NCBI GenBank assembly: GCA_965153455.1
Contig: OZ234497.1
Coordinates: 16,423,872-16,487,871, forward strand
Direction of reading: 5' to 3'
Origin: Sphagnum compactum
Taxonomy: Eukaryota; Bryophyta; Sphagnopsida; Sphagnales
DNA: 64,000 nucleotides
Shown: positions 36,401 to 47,202 of the stretch, in pieces
Layout of the letters: every line of letters begins with the position of its first letter
Numbering within the stretch: the first letter of the stretch is position 1
The notes under the pieces: generated by a model
What the model was told of the DNA's origin: nothing
The model's input: only the letters and a program-made list of their open reading frames with translations
Databases searched by the model: none
Program-made: the position numbers and the translations under genes

Positions 36401-37246
36401 GGGCTTTCTTGAACATAAGAACAAAAAATGCCATCACTAATTTATATTTATAGAAATTAACATTCAGTGTTCTTCATCAGCAAAACACCTGACTGGAAGA
36501 TTGCAACAAACCAACCTATGTCACCTCAATGGTGATGGGAATTATGTTTGAGAAATCCCCCTAAATAATGAAACAAATATCGATAAATGTAAGTTGTTAT
36601 GTATCACACATCCTCATTCTTTAAGCTACATTGTGTGAAATTAGAATTATGTAAGTATAGTTCTAGCTTAATTACACAATATTTTCAAATGTCCAAAATT
36701 CCAAACCAATGTTAGGTGGGTATTAGGAATCAAATGAGAAATGGTCAAAAGTTCAAGTCAGTTCTCTTTAGGAAAACCATCAAATATCATTCATAATGAT
36801 ACTTGGGTTGATATTTGATTTGCAAGGTTTCACTAATGTGAAAAATGACCTTTAAGACCATGTTATTTATTTTAACCTCAAAACATGGATACCTTAGTTG
36901 GGTATTTAAACATAGTAGGCCTAAAGTTCTTTAACTTGAATTATAATTTTTAAATTGGGTATCCTATGGGTTTCCAAAAAAAAAACTAGGGTTTTAGGTG
37001 GCACCTTCATAATCATTACATGGAAGAATCCTCTTTTCTTTTTCTCCACTTGTCTATCAAATATATCTTGGACCTCATTTTATTTTTTTCATAGCTTTGT
37101 TCTTGATTTGTGTTTTGTGATGTTTTGTAATTCAAGAATATTTGTTCTTGTTTTTTGTAATGTTTTGTTTTTTTGTGGCTTGTATGTTCTTGGTTCTCAG
37201 TTGCAAGTTTCATCTCACATGGCTCGCCTTGTGTTGTTGCTTGGTG
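33441..37246. other. AT-rich stretch, no gene recognised
   Basis: There are no supported coding frames. A short (ATTATTTA)n-type repeat lies at about 33960-33992. The part next to 37247 abuts the truncated end of the gypsy element and does not look like its LTR. Confidence 0.5.
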
Positions 37247-37960
37247 CTACTCAACTCTTTTAGCATTGTTATTCGACTCCACAATGTTCGGTTCATTTCC
37301 AAGCTCAAACCTAAGTTCCTTTAACTCTTCATGACTCATTCGATATGGGGCCTTGGAAGGAAATGCCACTCCCGGCATCACTTCGATCGCATGATCAACT
37401 TGTTTTCTCGGGGGCAACACATTGGGCAATTCTTCGGGCATCACATTTAGGAATTCATCCAAGACTCGCTTAAGGCACCTGGGAGAACTTACCAAGTTGG
37501 TAGCTTCCTTTGGCTCAAACTCATCCAACACCTGCATCACACACAACATGCCATAACATCCCATGCATTCCTTTTCCAAAGTTTTTCCTAACATTAAGTG
37601 GATGGTCGATCCACCCACACTAGGCACTTCATGTGCCTTCACTCGCACGATCCCATTTTTGGATGGGATTCTAACTAGCCTATTGTGCCCTTCTATGAGC
37701 ACATTGTTATGGGTGATGAATTCCATTCCCAAAATGTAATCCATCCCCCCTAAGGTGGAAACCAGCAAATCCACCTTTCCTCTCCAATTTCCTATTTGGA
37801 AAGGCATGTTTCTTGCTTGCAATGTAATGGTATGGGGAACCCTATCCGCAAAGTGCACCTCAATGGGTGCCTTGAGCTCCTCCAATTGGAGCTCCATTCT
37901 TTTGGCACTCTCTTGGGTTATGAAGTTGTGGGAAGCCCCTGTGTCCAAAAGACATAGCAC
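37247..37960 (-). pseudogene. gypsy protease and start of reverse transcriptase
   Basis: This is a 237-codon open frame. LCLLDTGASHNFITQESAKR carries the intact aspartic-protease DTG. LVSTLGGMDYILGMEFI is the second conserved protease segment. LPPRKQVDHAIEVMPG, then PSKAPYRMSHEELKEL is the standard opening of gypsy reverse transcriptase. Similarity ends there and the frame closes after about 20 unrelated residues (NIVESNNNAKRVE), which marks the truncation. The protease itself could still fold; the polymerase cannot. Confidence 0.85.
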
Positions 37961-38059
37961 CTCCCGCTTAGAAACCTTCCCCTTTAAAAAAATAAGGCGG
38001 TTACATTCACCTTGGGCTAGGTTGGCGGTAAGGGCAATTATTTAAGAACCCCCATTCCC

Positions 38060-38216
38060 CGGTTTGGATTTGGGGCAATCTTTGGAGTAATGCGCCACTT
38101 CATTGCAATTGAAACACGTTATTTTTGGGTTTCCCACTGGCATCCCCTTTGGGTTGGCTCGCTTTAAAAGGAGCCCCCTTCTTAACGAAATTTCCTTTGG
38201 GTTTGAAACCCGAGCC
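38060..38216 (-). pseudogene. gypsy gag C-terminus with zinc knuckle
   Basis: PVGNPKITCFNCNEVAHYSKDC contains CFNC-x4-H-x4-C. It is in a different frame from the preceding gag segment, implying a frameshift near 38215. A stop follows shortly after (PGNGGS) before the protease frame. Confidence 0.75.
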
Positions 38217-39109
38217 TTAGAATTGTTTGGGCTTTTCCCCCTTTGAGGTGTCTTGCCCTCGGTTCCATTCCCCTTCATGGCGTGCCTTCTTGTGAAGGAA
38301 CTTGTTATCCTTCTTGAACCCAAACTTTTCACCCCGTCCCACATCCGAAAAGCTTTCCACTTTCATGATGGCCTCGGACAGTGAGGCGGGCCAATTCCCC
38401 TTAAGCTTACATTTCGCCCAAGTCGAAAGTCCCATCACAAAATGGCACACACGGTCTAGCTCATGCATATGCCGGATCTCCAGCATGAGTTCGGAATATG
38501 CCCTCACATATTGGCGCAAGTTGTCATTTGTTGCATTCACAAGGTCATGGAATTTGCACCTCGAGATGTAATCAGAATTCTTTGGAATGAATTCCAACTC
38601 AATGCGTTCTTTGAAGAATTCCCATGTGTAGCCATGGGTCTTCCCTTCCTCTTGCCTCACCATCCTCCACCATGTGGAGGCATAGCCTTTCAAATAGGAT
38701 TGGGCAAGCTCCACGGATGAGTGTCGCCCAACCTTGGCGGCATGAATGTAGTCCTCCATTTCCGCAAGCCAAGCATCTACAACCTTTCAATCTCGGACCC
38801 CGTCAAAATTCCCAGTTTAGCAGGTTGAAATCCCACACTTTTTGATGATCCTCCTTTGAGGGCTGTAACCAACTCATTGAAATTGGGCCTATTCATTTTG
38901 AGTAGGACCTCCAATTGTTTTGGAGTGAAAAGGACTATGGTTGGTTGCTCTACTTCATTTTCATGATCGTCATGGTTCTCCTGGTCTTCTTGTTCCTCAG
39001 AATCCTCTTGTTCCTCCTCCCTAATAACCTCGGGTGGAACTTTTCGGTCCTGGGTGGGTTCTTCCACCATGGTCTCTTGGACTGGCTTACGGGACTTCTT
39101 TGGTGCCAT
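38217..39109 (-). pseudogene. gypsy gag, frameshifted
   Basis: The first part (39109-38777) begins MAPKKSRKPVQE and is very acidic in the middle. A shift near 38785 moves the frame to VVDAWLAEMEDYIHAAKVG, then WWRMVRQEEGKTHGYTWEFF, LRQYVRAYSELMLEIRHM and FVMGLSTWAKCKL. These are the recognisable gag capsid blocks of this clade (W...M.....F.....E.EF). Gag would package element RNA; this copy cannot make the full protein. Confidence 0.8.
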
Positions 39110-39145
39110 CAGGACTCTCCAATAAGTGGATCAAGCTCTATCAGA

Positions 39146-39157
39146 GCTCTGATACCA
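39146..39157 (-). other. gypsy primer-binding site
   Basis: The minus strand reads TGGTATCAGAGC two bases after the LTR end, complementary to initiator methionine tRNA. Confidence 0.85.
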
Positions 39158-39159
39158 AG

Positions 39160-40054
39160 TGACGCACCCCCAAACTCCTTGATAGACTCAAATGTGAGTC
39201 TAAACTGAAAACAGCGGAAAAGCAAGGAATCAGGGCACGCTCCCTGCCTCGCAACACTTTCGAGGTAGAAGGGCGTGCTGGAGCTCCGGGATGGGACTAG
39301 GAAGAGTGACAAGCATCAACTACTCACACGAACCTACGCAAAACCAAACACAAGGTGGTTATTATATAATTGGAGCACTTTTGGTGCTAGGACGAGTCAC
39401 GGACAAACTTGGATTCACAAGACTCACCATGGCCCGAACTTGGGGGAAGCCACCACCTTCCCCCTTATAGTATACTCCATACCTCTTCACGAGGCCCACA
39501 TCCAAATGGCCCAAATGGGAGTCCCAAAATTGCCAAAGTTGGGACTCCCGCGATTTTGGGGCCCAATAACTTTACGTGTAGACCTCTGATTGAAATGAGG
39601 TCTAAAGCAAAGTTGTAGCCCTCGTTGAGAGCTTTCTAACGCATGTCGCATGCCATTTGCACGCAAGGAAATCGAGTTGATTCCAGACTTTTAGTGGTTG
39701 GGAATCAAATTGTCAATTTGACTCTCGACCCTTCTTTTGGCCATAACTTGTGTTTCAGATGTCCAAATGGGTCAATGAGCCCATTTCAGACATCTATGTT
39801 CCAAAAGCTTTCCAATGATATAAGGAACTTTGCAATCCAATGAGTTTTGACCCTTGCAATCGCCCTCTGAAAATTCAGAAGTCCATCAGGACTCCAACTC
39901 CCAAAGTGAAAACTCCCTTGGGAGTGTGAGGGTTCATTCCCTCACACTCTCTTACGCTCCCGGGAGCATGCGGTGTGACTCCCAGGCTTCCCTTTTGGCC
40001 CGCAACCTTGCTAGCCCTTGCCTTAGTCGTGAGCCCAAGCTTAGGGTTACGACA
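39160..40054 (-). repeat. gypsy 5' LTR, about 895 bp
   Basis: On the minus strand it begins TGTCGTAACCCTAAGC and ends GGGGTGCGTCA, giving TG...CA ends directly beside the primer site. No second copy is found in the window. The outer boundary at 40054 is set by the TG start and by the change to AT-rich sequence. Confidence 0.7.
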
Positions 40055-41800
40055 TTTTGTTTATTATTAATCATGATAGCATTCTAACATTAATAAATAG
40101 GTTTGTTGTTTGTAAGTTTTGTTATCATTCATACACATTATCATTACATTTCATTTTGCATACTCATTTTTACATGAAAGAAAAAGGTTAAATGGATTAT
40201 TTTAACTTTGTAAATGTTGGTAATGTTTTGAGTTATGCTTGTTAGGTTATAAATAGTTAAATCAATTTGCAAGTAAAAAATTAAAACCACACATTAGTGG
40301 GTGCAATCATACTAACATGGACCTTAGTAATCATAACCATTACTTAAAAGTTGTCTAAAAGTAGCTTAAAAATAGTTTTAACACTAAAAGCACAATTTGA
40401 AAATATTTTTAATGACATATTTTGGAATAATTTTTAATATGCACCTTAACATAATAGTATAAGAAATTTTTTTAAAAAATTAATGTTTTTTTAAAAACTA
40501 TTAAATGTTTTTTAAAAATGTTTTTCAAAACAAGTAGTGGTTTAAGGGGGCACATGTGGCTTTTAATAATGTGGTTGGACCTTAGTAGAATAATTTTTAA
40601 ATTGAATAAGGCAAAAATGGGATAAAATGAACCACTTTCAAATATAACCACTATTTAAACAAATTAATTAAATGGGACTATTAACTAAACTAGTGTTAAT
40701 AAACACTAATACATTGAGAGTTTAAGGTCCTAGTACTATGGTTTCCACAAGTTCATTAACATTAGTTTATTTCATTATTAATAGTTTTAATAAATTATTA
40801 TGAAATAAGTTAGGACCATTAACTAGGACTATTAATTATAAACCTTTTATAATAAATGGTTACTTAAATTAAGGTTGAAATTTTTGGATGAACTTGTAGA
40901 ACAATATTTTTGATGTATTGTGAGAACATGAAATGAACTTAGTGAATATGAAGTATTCAAAAATAATTTTAAAACAATGTAACCAATGTTTTTTGCTATT
41001 TAATTTGTTTTAAAAGACTTGAAATGATTTGAAAATGATAATTTAATGGGAAATTTTTTATGTAACATTTTCAATGTAATATAATATAACATCTTTTTGG
41101 TTCATAACAATTTTTTTTTAAAAAACTTGATTTGTACATCATAATTTTAAGCATATTCTACAAAAAAAATTATGTTAAACATTGTCAAGGACTTAATCCC
41201 TTTCCTAGATTGGTTCCTATTTCCTTAAACGTACCCAATAACAACTCTTTTGTGAAAAATGGAGTATTAAAGTGAGAAGTAAAATATAAAATAAAAATGA
41301 AACATGTGAAGTTTTTATCACTGATGTTTTTATGGAAGAATTTTTTGAAGATTGTTTTAGTTTAGAAACATAAAAAATTAGAGGTCTTGAAAATGAAGCT
41401 TCTAAAGTTGCACTTTTAGAGAATTAAATGGATATTTCATGGTAGAAACACAATTTATTAGATTTTTTCTATGTTAATGATAAAAGTTGATTGTAACAAT
41501 TTTCAAATGATGCATTGTAATTTGTTGCAACAATCCTACAAATGGATTTGATTCAAAAACTTAAGCAAGAAAAGTTTTAATTTCATATTATAAAACATTG
41601 AATGGTATAACAATTTTCAACAAAAATGTGAATTTGGACCATGCAATTATTGTAAAAACATTTGAGAAAAAAATTAATAGTCCATTGAAAGAAATTATTT
41701 AGAAACAACTAATGAAATATGCTTATCCATTTGGAGGTCAAATTTCAAAAACATTTGCTACAAAAGATCCTTTCAAAAAAGATAATGTGTAGGAAAATTA
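40055..41800. other. AT-rich stretch, no gene recognised
   Basis: No supported coding frames. The last few hundred bases may belong to the decayed 5' part of the hAT transposase that follows. Confidence 0.45.
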
Positions 41801-41821
41801 TTTTTCACAAAACTTAGGCCT

Positions 41822-42620
41822 TTTGATTATCAAAACTCACTTACCAATGTAGTTTGTGGAAAGTATTTAGTTCAAATGTATGGCCTTGCATTTATGTCCT
41901 CATGTGGTTTTTCCTTCAATTTTTTCTCTCAAGAGGTGTTGCTTACTTTGGTGAAGAAAATAAAATAAGAATATGTTTTGTTAAAATTAATAGATTGCAA
42001 TATTATTATAATATCAAGTTTTGATTTATGTATGTCTCAAGTTGCACATGACATTTTTTCTTCTTTTGACAAAAACATTAGGGGTTGATTAGTAGCCAAA
42101 ACATGTCACTATTAGTTTGTTTGAAGCACAATAAGTTATTCGTCAAGCTTTAACCATTAATTTAATGTAAATATTGCATGAATATGGGTTTAGGAAGAAA
42201 ATTCTAACTTATTAAAAGATGAAATGTCAAATATAAATGTTATGATAAGAATTATAAAGTTGTTGTGAGTTATGAGTGTTTGGGTTTGGAGAAAAGCTTT
42301 CAAAGTATTTGTTTAAGTCATGCTTCTTTAAAGCTTGCCAATATGTGATAACAAATGAAAAAATGTGCAAAAATCTCAAGTAATAGTTTCTATAAAATCT
42401 ACTCAATCAAATTTGTATAAATATATTACTTGGTCTAAAAAGCTTAAAAAAGGAAGACAAGAATGGAACAAAGCTATAAGAATTCTAGTATCCATATAAG
42501 AAAACTAAACATTCCAACTAAAACAAACTAGAATTTTTTCATTTAAATTGATTTTGACAACCATTTTTACAATCATTTTAGATTTTTTATTGAACTATAA
42601 TTTGAAAATATCAACATTGA
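41822..42620 (+). pseudogene. Decayed hAT-family transposase
   Basis: In shifting plus-strand frames, LTNVVCGKYLVQMYGLAF, SFNFFSQEVLLTLVKKI, SSFDLCMSQVAHDIF, KHVTISLFEAQ, SIKSTQSNLYKYITWSKKLK and KGRQEWNKA appear in sequence. This follows the order of a plant hAT-type transposase (SFDLWMS...D.FALV.NF; HVTVGLFE; ITWTKKSGKGRQEW). Frequent stops and at least two shifts make it non-functional. Terminal inverted repeats were not identified. Confidence 0.6.
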
Positions 42621-43830
42621 ATGTTAAACTTTGTTTGCAAGTTTGCTAGAAAAATGATTATGTTCTAAAAAGATTTGCAATCCTAAAGTGATATTAACCT
42701 TTGTTATAGTAGATAGATTATTGTTGTAATTGGTGAAATAATGCTTCCTCCTCTTACATGTCACATTTTTCAAATAATTGTGGATTATCTTTCCCTAGTT
42801 GTGAATGCTCTAATTGTGAATGCTCATGTTTTGAATCAATTTTGAGGCCACTTGTTGCTAAATGATACATTGCATGAAGTACAATTATAACATGTTTGAC
42901 ATTGAGGGAAAAAACAAAAATCCTACCAACATTAATTTATTAAATTTGGGGTTGTTCATGAGTTATTTTTACTAAAATCTAACATCAAAAAGGAGATTTT
43001 TAATGTGTTGGAATCTTTCCTCACATTTAAAAAGAAAAATGAAACCAAAAAAATCTATAACACATTGTTTTTGTGTAAAGGACAACACAAAAACACAACT
43101 TGAAAACTTGTGAAAATTGTTTTTGAGAATTAACTAATCTTAAATTTGTGAAAACTAACAGTCAAAAAATCAATTTAACTCTTTTTTTCAAAAAAATGAT
43201 ACCTTGACTAATTCTCTTTAATCAGAATTATTTTTAAAGAACTATTTCAATTCTTAAAATCTTGTGTGAAAACTGGAATCAACAGTTTAAAAAAAATAAA
43301 AAATAAAAAATAGAACCGCGGGAAATCTATTCCCAACATGTATGTTATGATGAGAGAAACCCATCCGAATATAATGCATTAAACTTTAGATGCACACACA
43401 AATTGTTTAAATCTCTTTGTGACAATCAAACAAAGTCCTATAACTCAACAAAGTGAAAGAAGACCAATCATTCACCTAAAACATAGAAGCTAGCTACCCA
43501 CCAATCATGATCAATCATTAAACTGAAATTGTGATGAGGAAACAAACTACTCTAGTTTACTTGCCTAGAAAACTCATTGGCCCCACTTGGGCCATGAGTC
43601 ATACAACCAGTTTTTTTTTTTTCTTTTTTTTTTTTCCAATTTTTTATTTCAACTGAGAAAACATTATTTAATCTAGTGAAAAAAAAAAAAGTCTTTCAAG
43701 TTGCTCCATTTAATTTCTTCAAATAGTAGAAATTTGCCACAAAAAAGATCACTAGCCCATTGCTCTGAAAAGAATCAACTTTTCATTTTCAGTCCAACTC
43801 CAATTTCGTGGATGAAATTTCACCTTGATA

Positions 43831-43941
43831 ATTTCATCCACTACTGCATGCCCATTGTGACTTAAGTCGTGGATGAAATTTCACCTTGATGATTTCATCC
43901 ACAACTTAAGTCATAATGGGCATGCAGTGGATGGATGAAAT
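43831..43941. ncRNA. 111-nt hairpin with ~49-bp stem
   Basis: Arms of 49 and 50 nt, centred on GCATGCCCATTGTGACTTAA and its complement, pair with about five imperfections around the 12-nt loop TTCACCTTGATG. The 16-mer GTGGATGAAATTTCAC occurs directly at 43809 and 43870 and, slightly altered, at 43931. A smaller hairpin (43809-43840) overlaps the left arm. It may be a MITE or a small-RNA precursor; no promoter was identified. Confidence 0.55.
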
Positions 43942-44054
43942 TTCACCTTTGGTAAGAAGTAGGTCATGTATACAGGTAGATAGGTATGAAAAGAGGTGAT
44001 AATAAGGTGAGTAGATGGTTCATTGTTCATACATAGGCAAGGTCTGTCTTAACT

Positions 44055-44096
44055 ACCTACCTACTAACAACCCAATAAGGTTGTTAGTAAGTAGGT
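44055..44096. repeat. 18-bp stem hairpin
   Basis: The string CTACCTACTAACAACC and its partner GGTTGTTAGTAAGTAG flank a 6-base loop, with one mismatch. It lies in a region rich in TAGGTAG strings related to the minisatellite at 19.3 kb. Confidence 0.5.
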
Positions 44097-44103
44097 AATA
44101 AAA

Positions 44104-44325
44104 CAAGCAACTGAGCTAACCACCATGGTTAGCCGGGGAACAAGAACTGCACCGATTTTCTGTTTCTTGTCCACTTATCATCCATCCTTCATGGTGCACG
44201 AGTGGGGGTAATGGTTCGAGCAAGTTGTTAGTAGGTTGTGAGCAAAGCAACTGAGCTAACCGCCATGGTTAACTAGGGAACCACTTCCCAGCCACTTCCC
44301 CATCCATCCTTCATGGCACTGGTAG
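44104..44325 (+). repeat. Two-copy tandem repeat, ~135-bp period
   Basis: CAACTGAGCTAACC, then CATGGTTA and GGGAAC, followed later by ATCCATCCTTCATGG, occur in the same order starting at about 44106 and 44240. The core GCTAACCACCATGGTTAGC is itself a near-perfect palindrome. Confidence 0.6.
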
Positions 44326-45045
44326 GCGCTGGTTTATTGTGGCCCTCATTACTTGCTTGTTACACCAAACTCCTCCATCATTCAAGCTTTGATTTCTCCA
44401 CAATTGAGAAAGGAAAAGGAAAAGAAACAAAAAGACCTTGGATGAAATGATTGAAGCAATTCACTAAAAAACAACGAAACAAATGGATTCAGCCCCAAAC
44501 AAAGCAACAGGATAGGTAAAGGAATGAGGAGCATAAAGTTGTACATTAAGGTGAGTACTACCGTAGTACCTTTGCAGCTACCACAATTATGAATTATATT
44601 ATTTTCAGAAATGTTGAAATTTTCAGAAATACACTTTTTTTACAAACCCTGTGGCAGGCGAATTGTTTTTGGATTTATGGAATATACTGTAATAGTTAAA
44701 TAAATCTTTAAAATTAAATTTTTTTCTTCACTTTGAAAATGGGGAAAAAAAGAGTAAGAATGACAATAAAGGAGATGGAGGTATATTAATTTAATAATAT
44801 CCCTTTCTCTCTCCTTTTTCTAATTTTTTTCATATGTTCTCATATGGTTTTCAATAGTTAATCGTTTTTATTTTTGTCAATATGAAATTTCATTTTATTC
44901 TATAAAAAAATGTTTTAGGATATTTCAAAATATTATATTTTAAACATGGAGTCTTCAGAATTTTCATTTTTTTGTCCTCTTCTACATTTTCTTTTTTTTG
45001 GAAAAATTTATTGAAATAATAATTATTTTGAATAATAAATTTTGG

Positions 45046-45048
<3 letters not shown>

Positions 45049-45081
<33 letters not shown>
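45049..45081 (+). repeat. (TA)n microsatellite
   Basis: About 16 uninterrupted TA dinucleotides. Confidence 0.95.
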
Positions 45082-45084
<3 letters not shown>

Positions 45085-46455
45085 TTGTTTGAAGCCATAA
45101 ACTCTGGATAAATCTGGAGAACATTACCCTAGCACCCGTAACATGCCCAAAACATGTATATAACACCACCCTTATTTTAATTGTACATTTGTACAAAAGA
45201 GCTAGCTACCTATGTAGCTCCTACTACTACAATAACAAGAGTTGGAAACCAAAGTGAAGATCCAAATTAATCTTGTGTTATATGTAATCACACTTATCAA
45301 AAAATTTAAAAAAATACTAATGCAAATAAAATTGCACAAAGTAATGTGCCAAAGCCAAAAAAACCCCAATGGTTTGTATAAGGGGGAGGTTGCAAGGTTG
45401 ATAATGCAATTAGATTCTTACTAAAGTTATGACCCTTTAGTGTTTGAACATCATTCACTCACTCATTACATGTCACTCCACTTCGCATGTCCTTTGCATA
45501 CAAATGATGACCCATATGCGAAAAAAACATGCAAAGATTAAAATTTAACTCTCTTTTTAAGTCTACAAACTCTAAACTACTTAAGTTGACTCAAAAGAAC
45601 TCTTCAAATGAATTGAAGTTATAGTCTTTAATAATCTCATTGACCCAAAAGGTTTTTTTCTCACAGTTAGGCACATTATAAAGATTCTTACCTACAACAT
45701 TAGCATGATTGCTAAGTTAATTAATTCACTTAACACAATAATCCTCAAAAATAATTCAACCTATGGATTCTAACCATCTCATTGATCAAAAGGTTTTTTC
45801 TTCATACCTTAGCACAAGCCTTACTTGAAGGCCCTCCAAAGCCATTTTATGGAGGTGTTGTGTCTTTCCATATTAAGTGTGCATATTATACACTAGTACT
45901 TTAGTCCTTGTGTATGTATTAAATGTGTATGTTATAGAATAATTTTCTAACCTTTATCTATATGCTAAGTGTCTATTTTACATGAGAATATTATAACCAT
46001 TGTTTATATATTGAGTGTGCATTTTTTACACTAATACTATAACAATTTTTTATCTATTAATGTTGTGTAATTTATATACTAATACTATAACCATTGTTGA
46101 GACTTTGTTTGTGTTTTTGATATACTAATAATAATTTAACCCTTGTTAACCTCCAGTTAACCCCTGGTTCTAGTCATTATTATTTTTTTCAAAACCATGT
46201 ATCTTAGTTTTGGTTCCACACATAAACAAGGGCATCACAAAACACGCTGACCCTGCCAAGAGATAAGATGTTGTGCATCTACCTAGTGTGCTCCACACTC
46301 TGAACACCAAAAAACTCCATTCCAATCTAAACAGTCTAACATTTTCAACAAAGAAACCAGTTCATTTAATGTGAAACCAGTTTTAATAAGGTAACACTTT
46401 CAAAAGTTGGATCCAATGCGATAGTCCCTGTCCCTGTGGGGGCAGGACTCAATAA

Positions 46456-46699
46456 CCCTGCTTTGGGCCTCCTTTTACCCCCTATCCCCTCTTTCAGTGG
46501 TACCAGCAAAGTAAAGACAATTTTAATAAATCTCAGTATGAAATGCTGATACTCAGAACTTAATGCACAAGGTTATAGTAGTTGTACAGTTAGGAGCGGT
46601 GAAAATATGGTATGCAGCAGCAGTGGAGGCGCTCAGGAAAAAGGAAAGACAGGATGAAACTCAGTTTATTTATCACCAAAATTGATGGTTTTCTGAGTT
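46456..46699 (+). repeat. Dispersed ~245-bp repeat, copy 2
   Basis: This is the plus-strand partner of 29325-29570. One end carries a small hairpin (TGAAACTCAG at 46655 with CTGAGTTTCA at 46693). It lies about 500 bp upstream of the acetyltransferase-like gene. Confidence 0.75.
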
Positions 46700-47202
46700 T
46701 CATCTCCCGTTGAATGCTAACGTACTTGTTTCCTGTGTGTGACCAAACTCAGGGTTCTGGTGCTGTGTTTTTCTGACTTTACCGATAACTCTAATATCAC
46801 CGGATATTTGAATTTTTTCTATAACTGTGGTTAATATCTCAAAACCGGGCATTTGAATTTTTTGATAACTGTAATTATCGACTTGAATACCCAGCCTGAT
46901 ACCCGGAGGGAGTTTGCTGCATTTTCTAATACGTGTGCCCCACCCTGGTGTACACTATTGTGTGTGTTTCATATATACTAATAATTCTATACTTCTTGTA
47001 TACACAGACAAGGGGTTAGAAAAAAAGAAGACGAAGGAGAAGAAGGAAATTGTGTGTTTCTTTGGTTTTTTGTGTTTTTGTTTTGTTTGGTTGTTTTGTC
47101 TTGCTCGAGACGTTTTGTCTCTCTTCTGTTGCTCTGGAGCTCTCGGGATTTTCCTTCCCCTTTTCGGAGTTTTTGTGAACGTAATAAGCGGCGGCATTGA
47201 GC

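Larger units (their letters stand above)
37247..40054 (-). mobile_element. Truncated Ty3/gypsy retrotransposon
   Basis: On the minus strand the order is 5' LTR (40054-39160), a 2-bp spacer, primer site (39157-39146), gag (39109-38217 with shifts), zinc knuckle (near 38110-38070), protease and the opening of reverse transcriptase (37960-37247). The remaining reverse transcriptase, RNase H, integrase and the 3' LTR are missing. Frames are longer and stops fewer than in the element at 22-28 kb, so this insertion is younger. GC content is visibly higher than in the flanks. Confidence 0.85.

Noticed and set aside
37016-37246. Considered as the 3' LTR of the gypsy element
   Set aside because: It shares neither the TGTCGTAACC start nor the GGTGCGTCA end of the LTR at 39160-40054.
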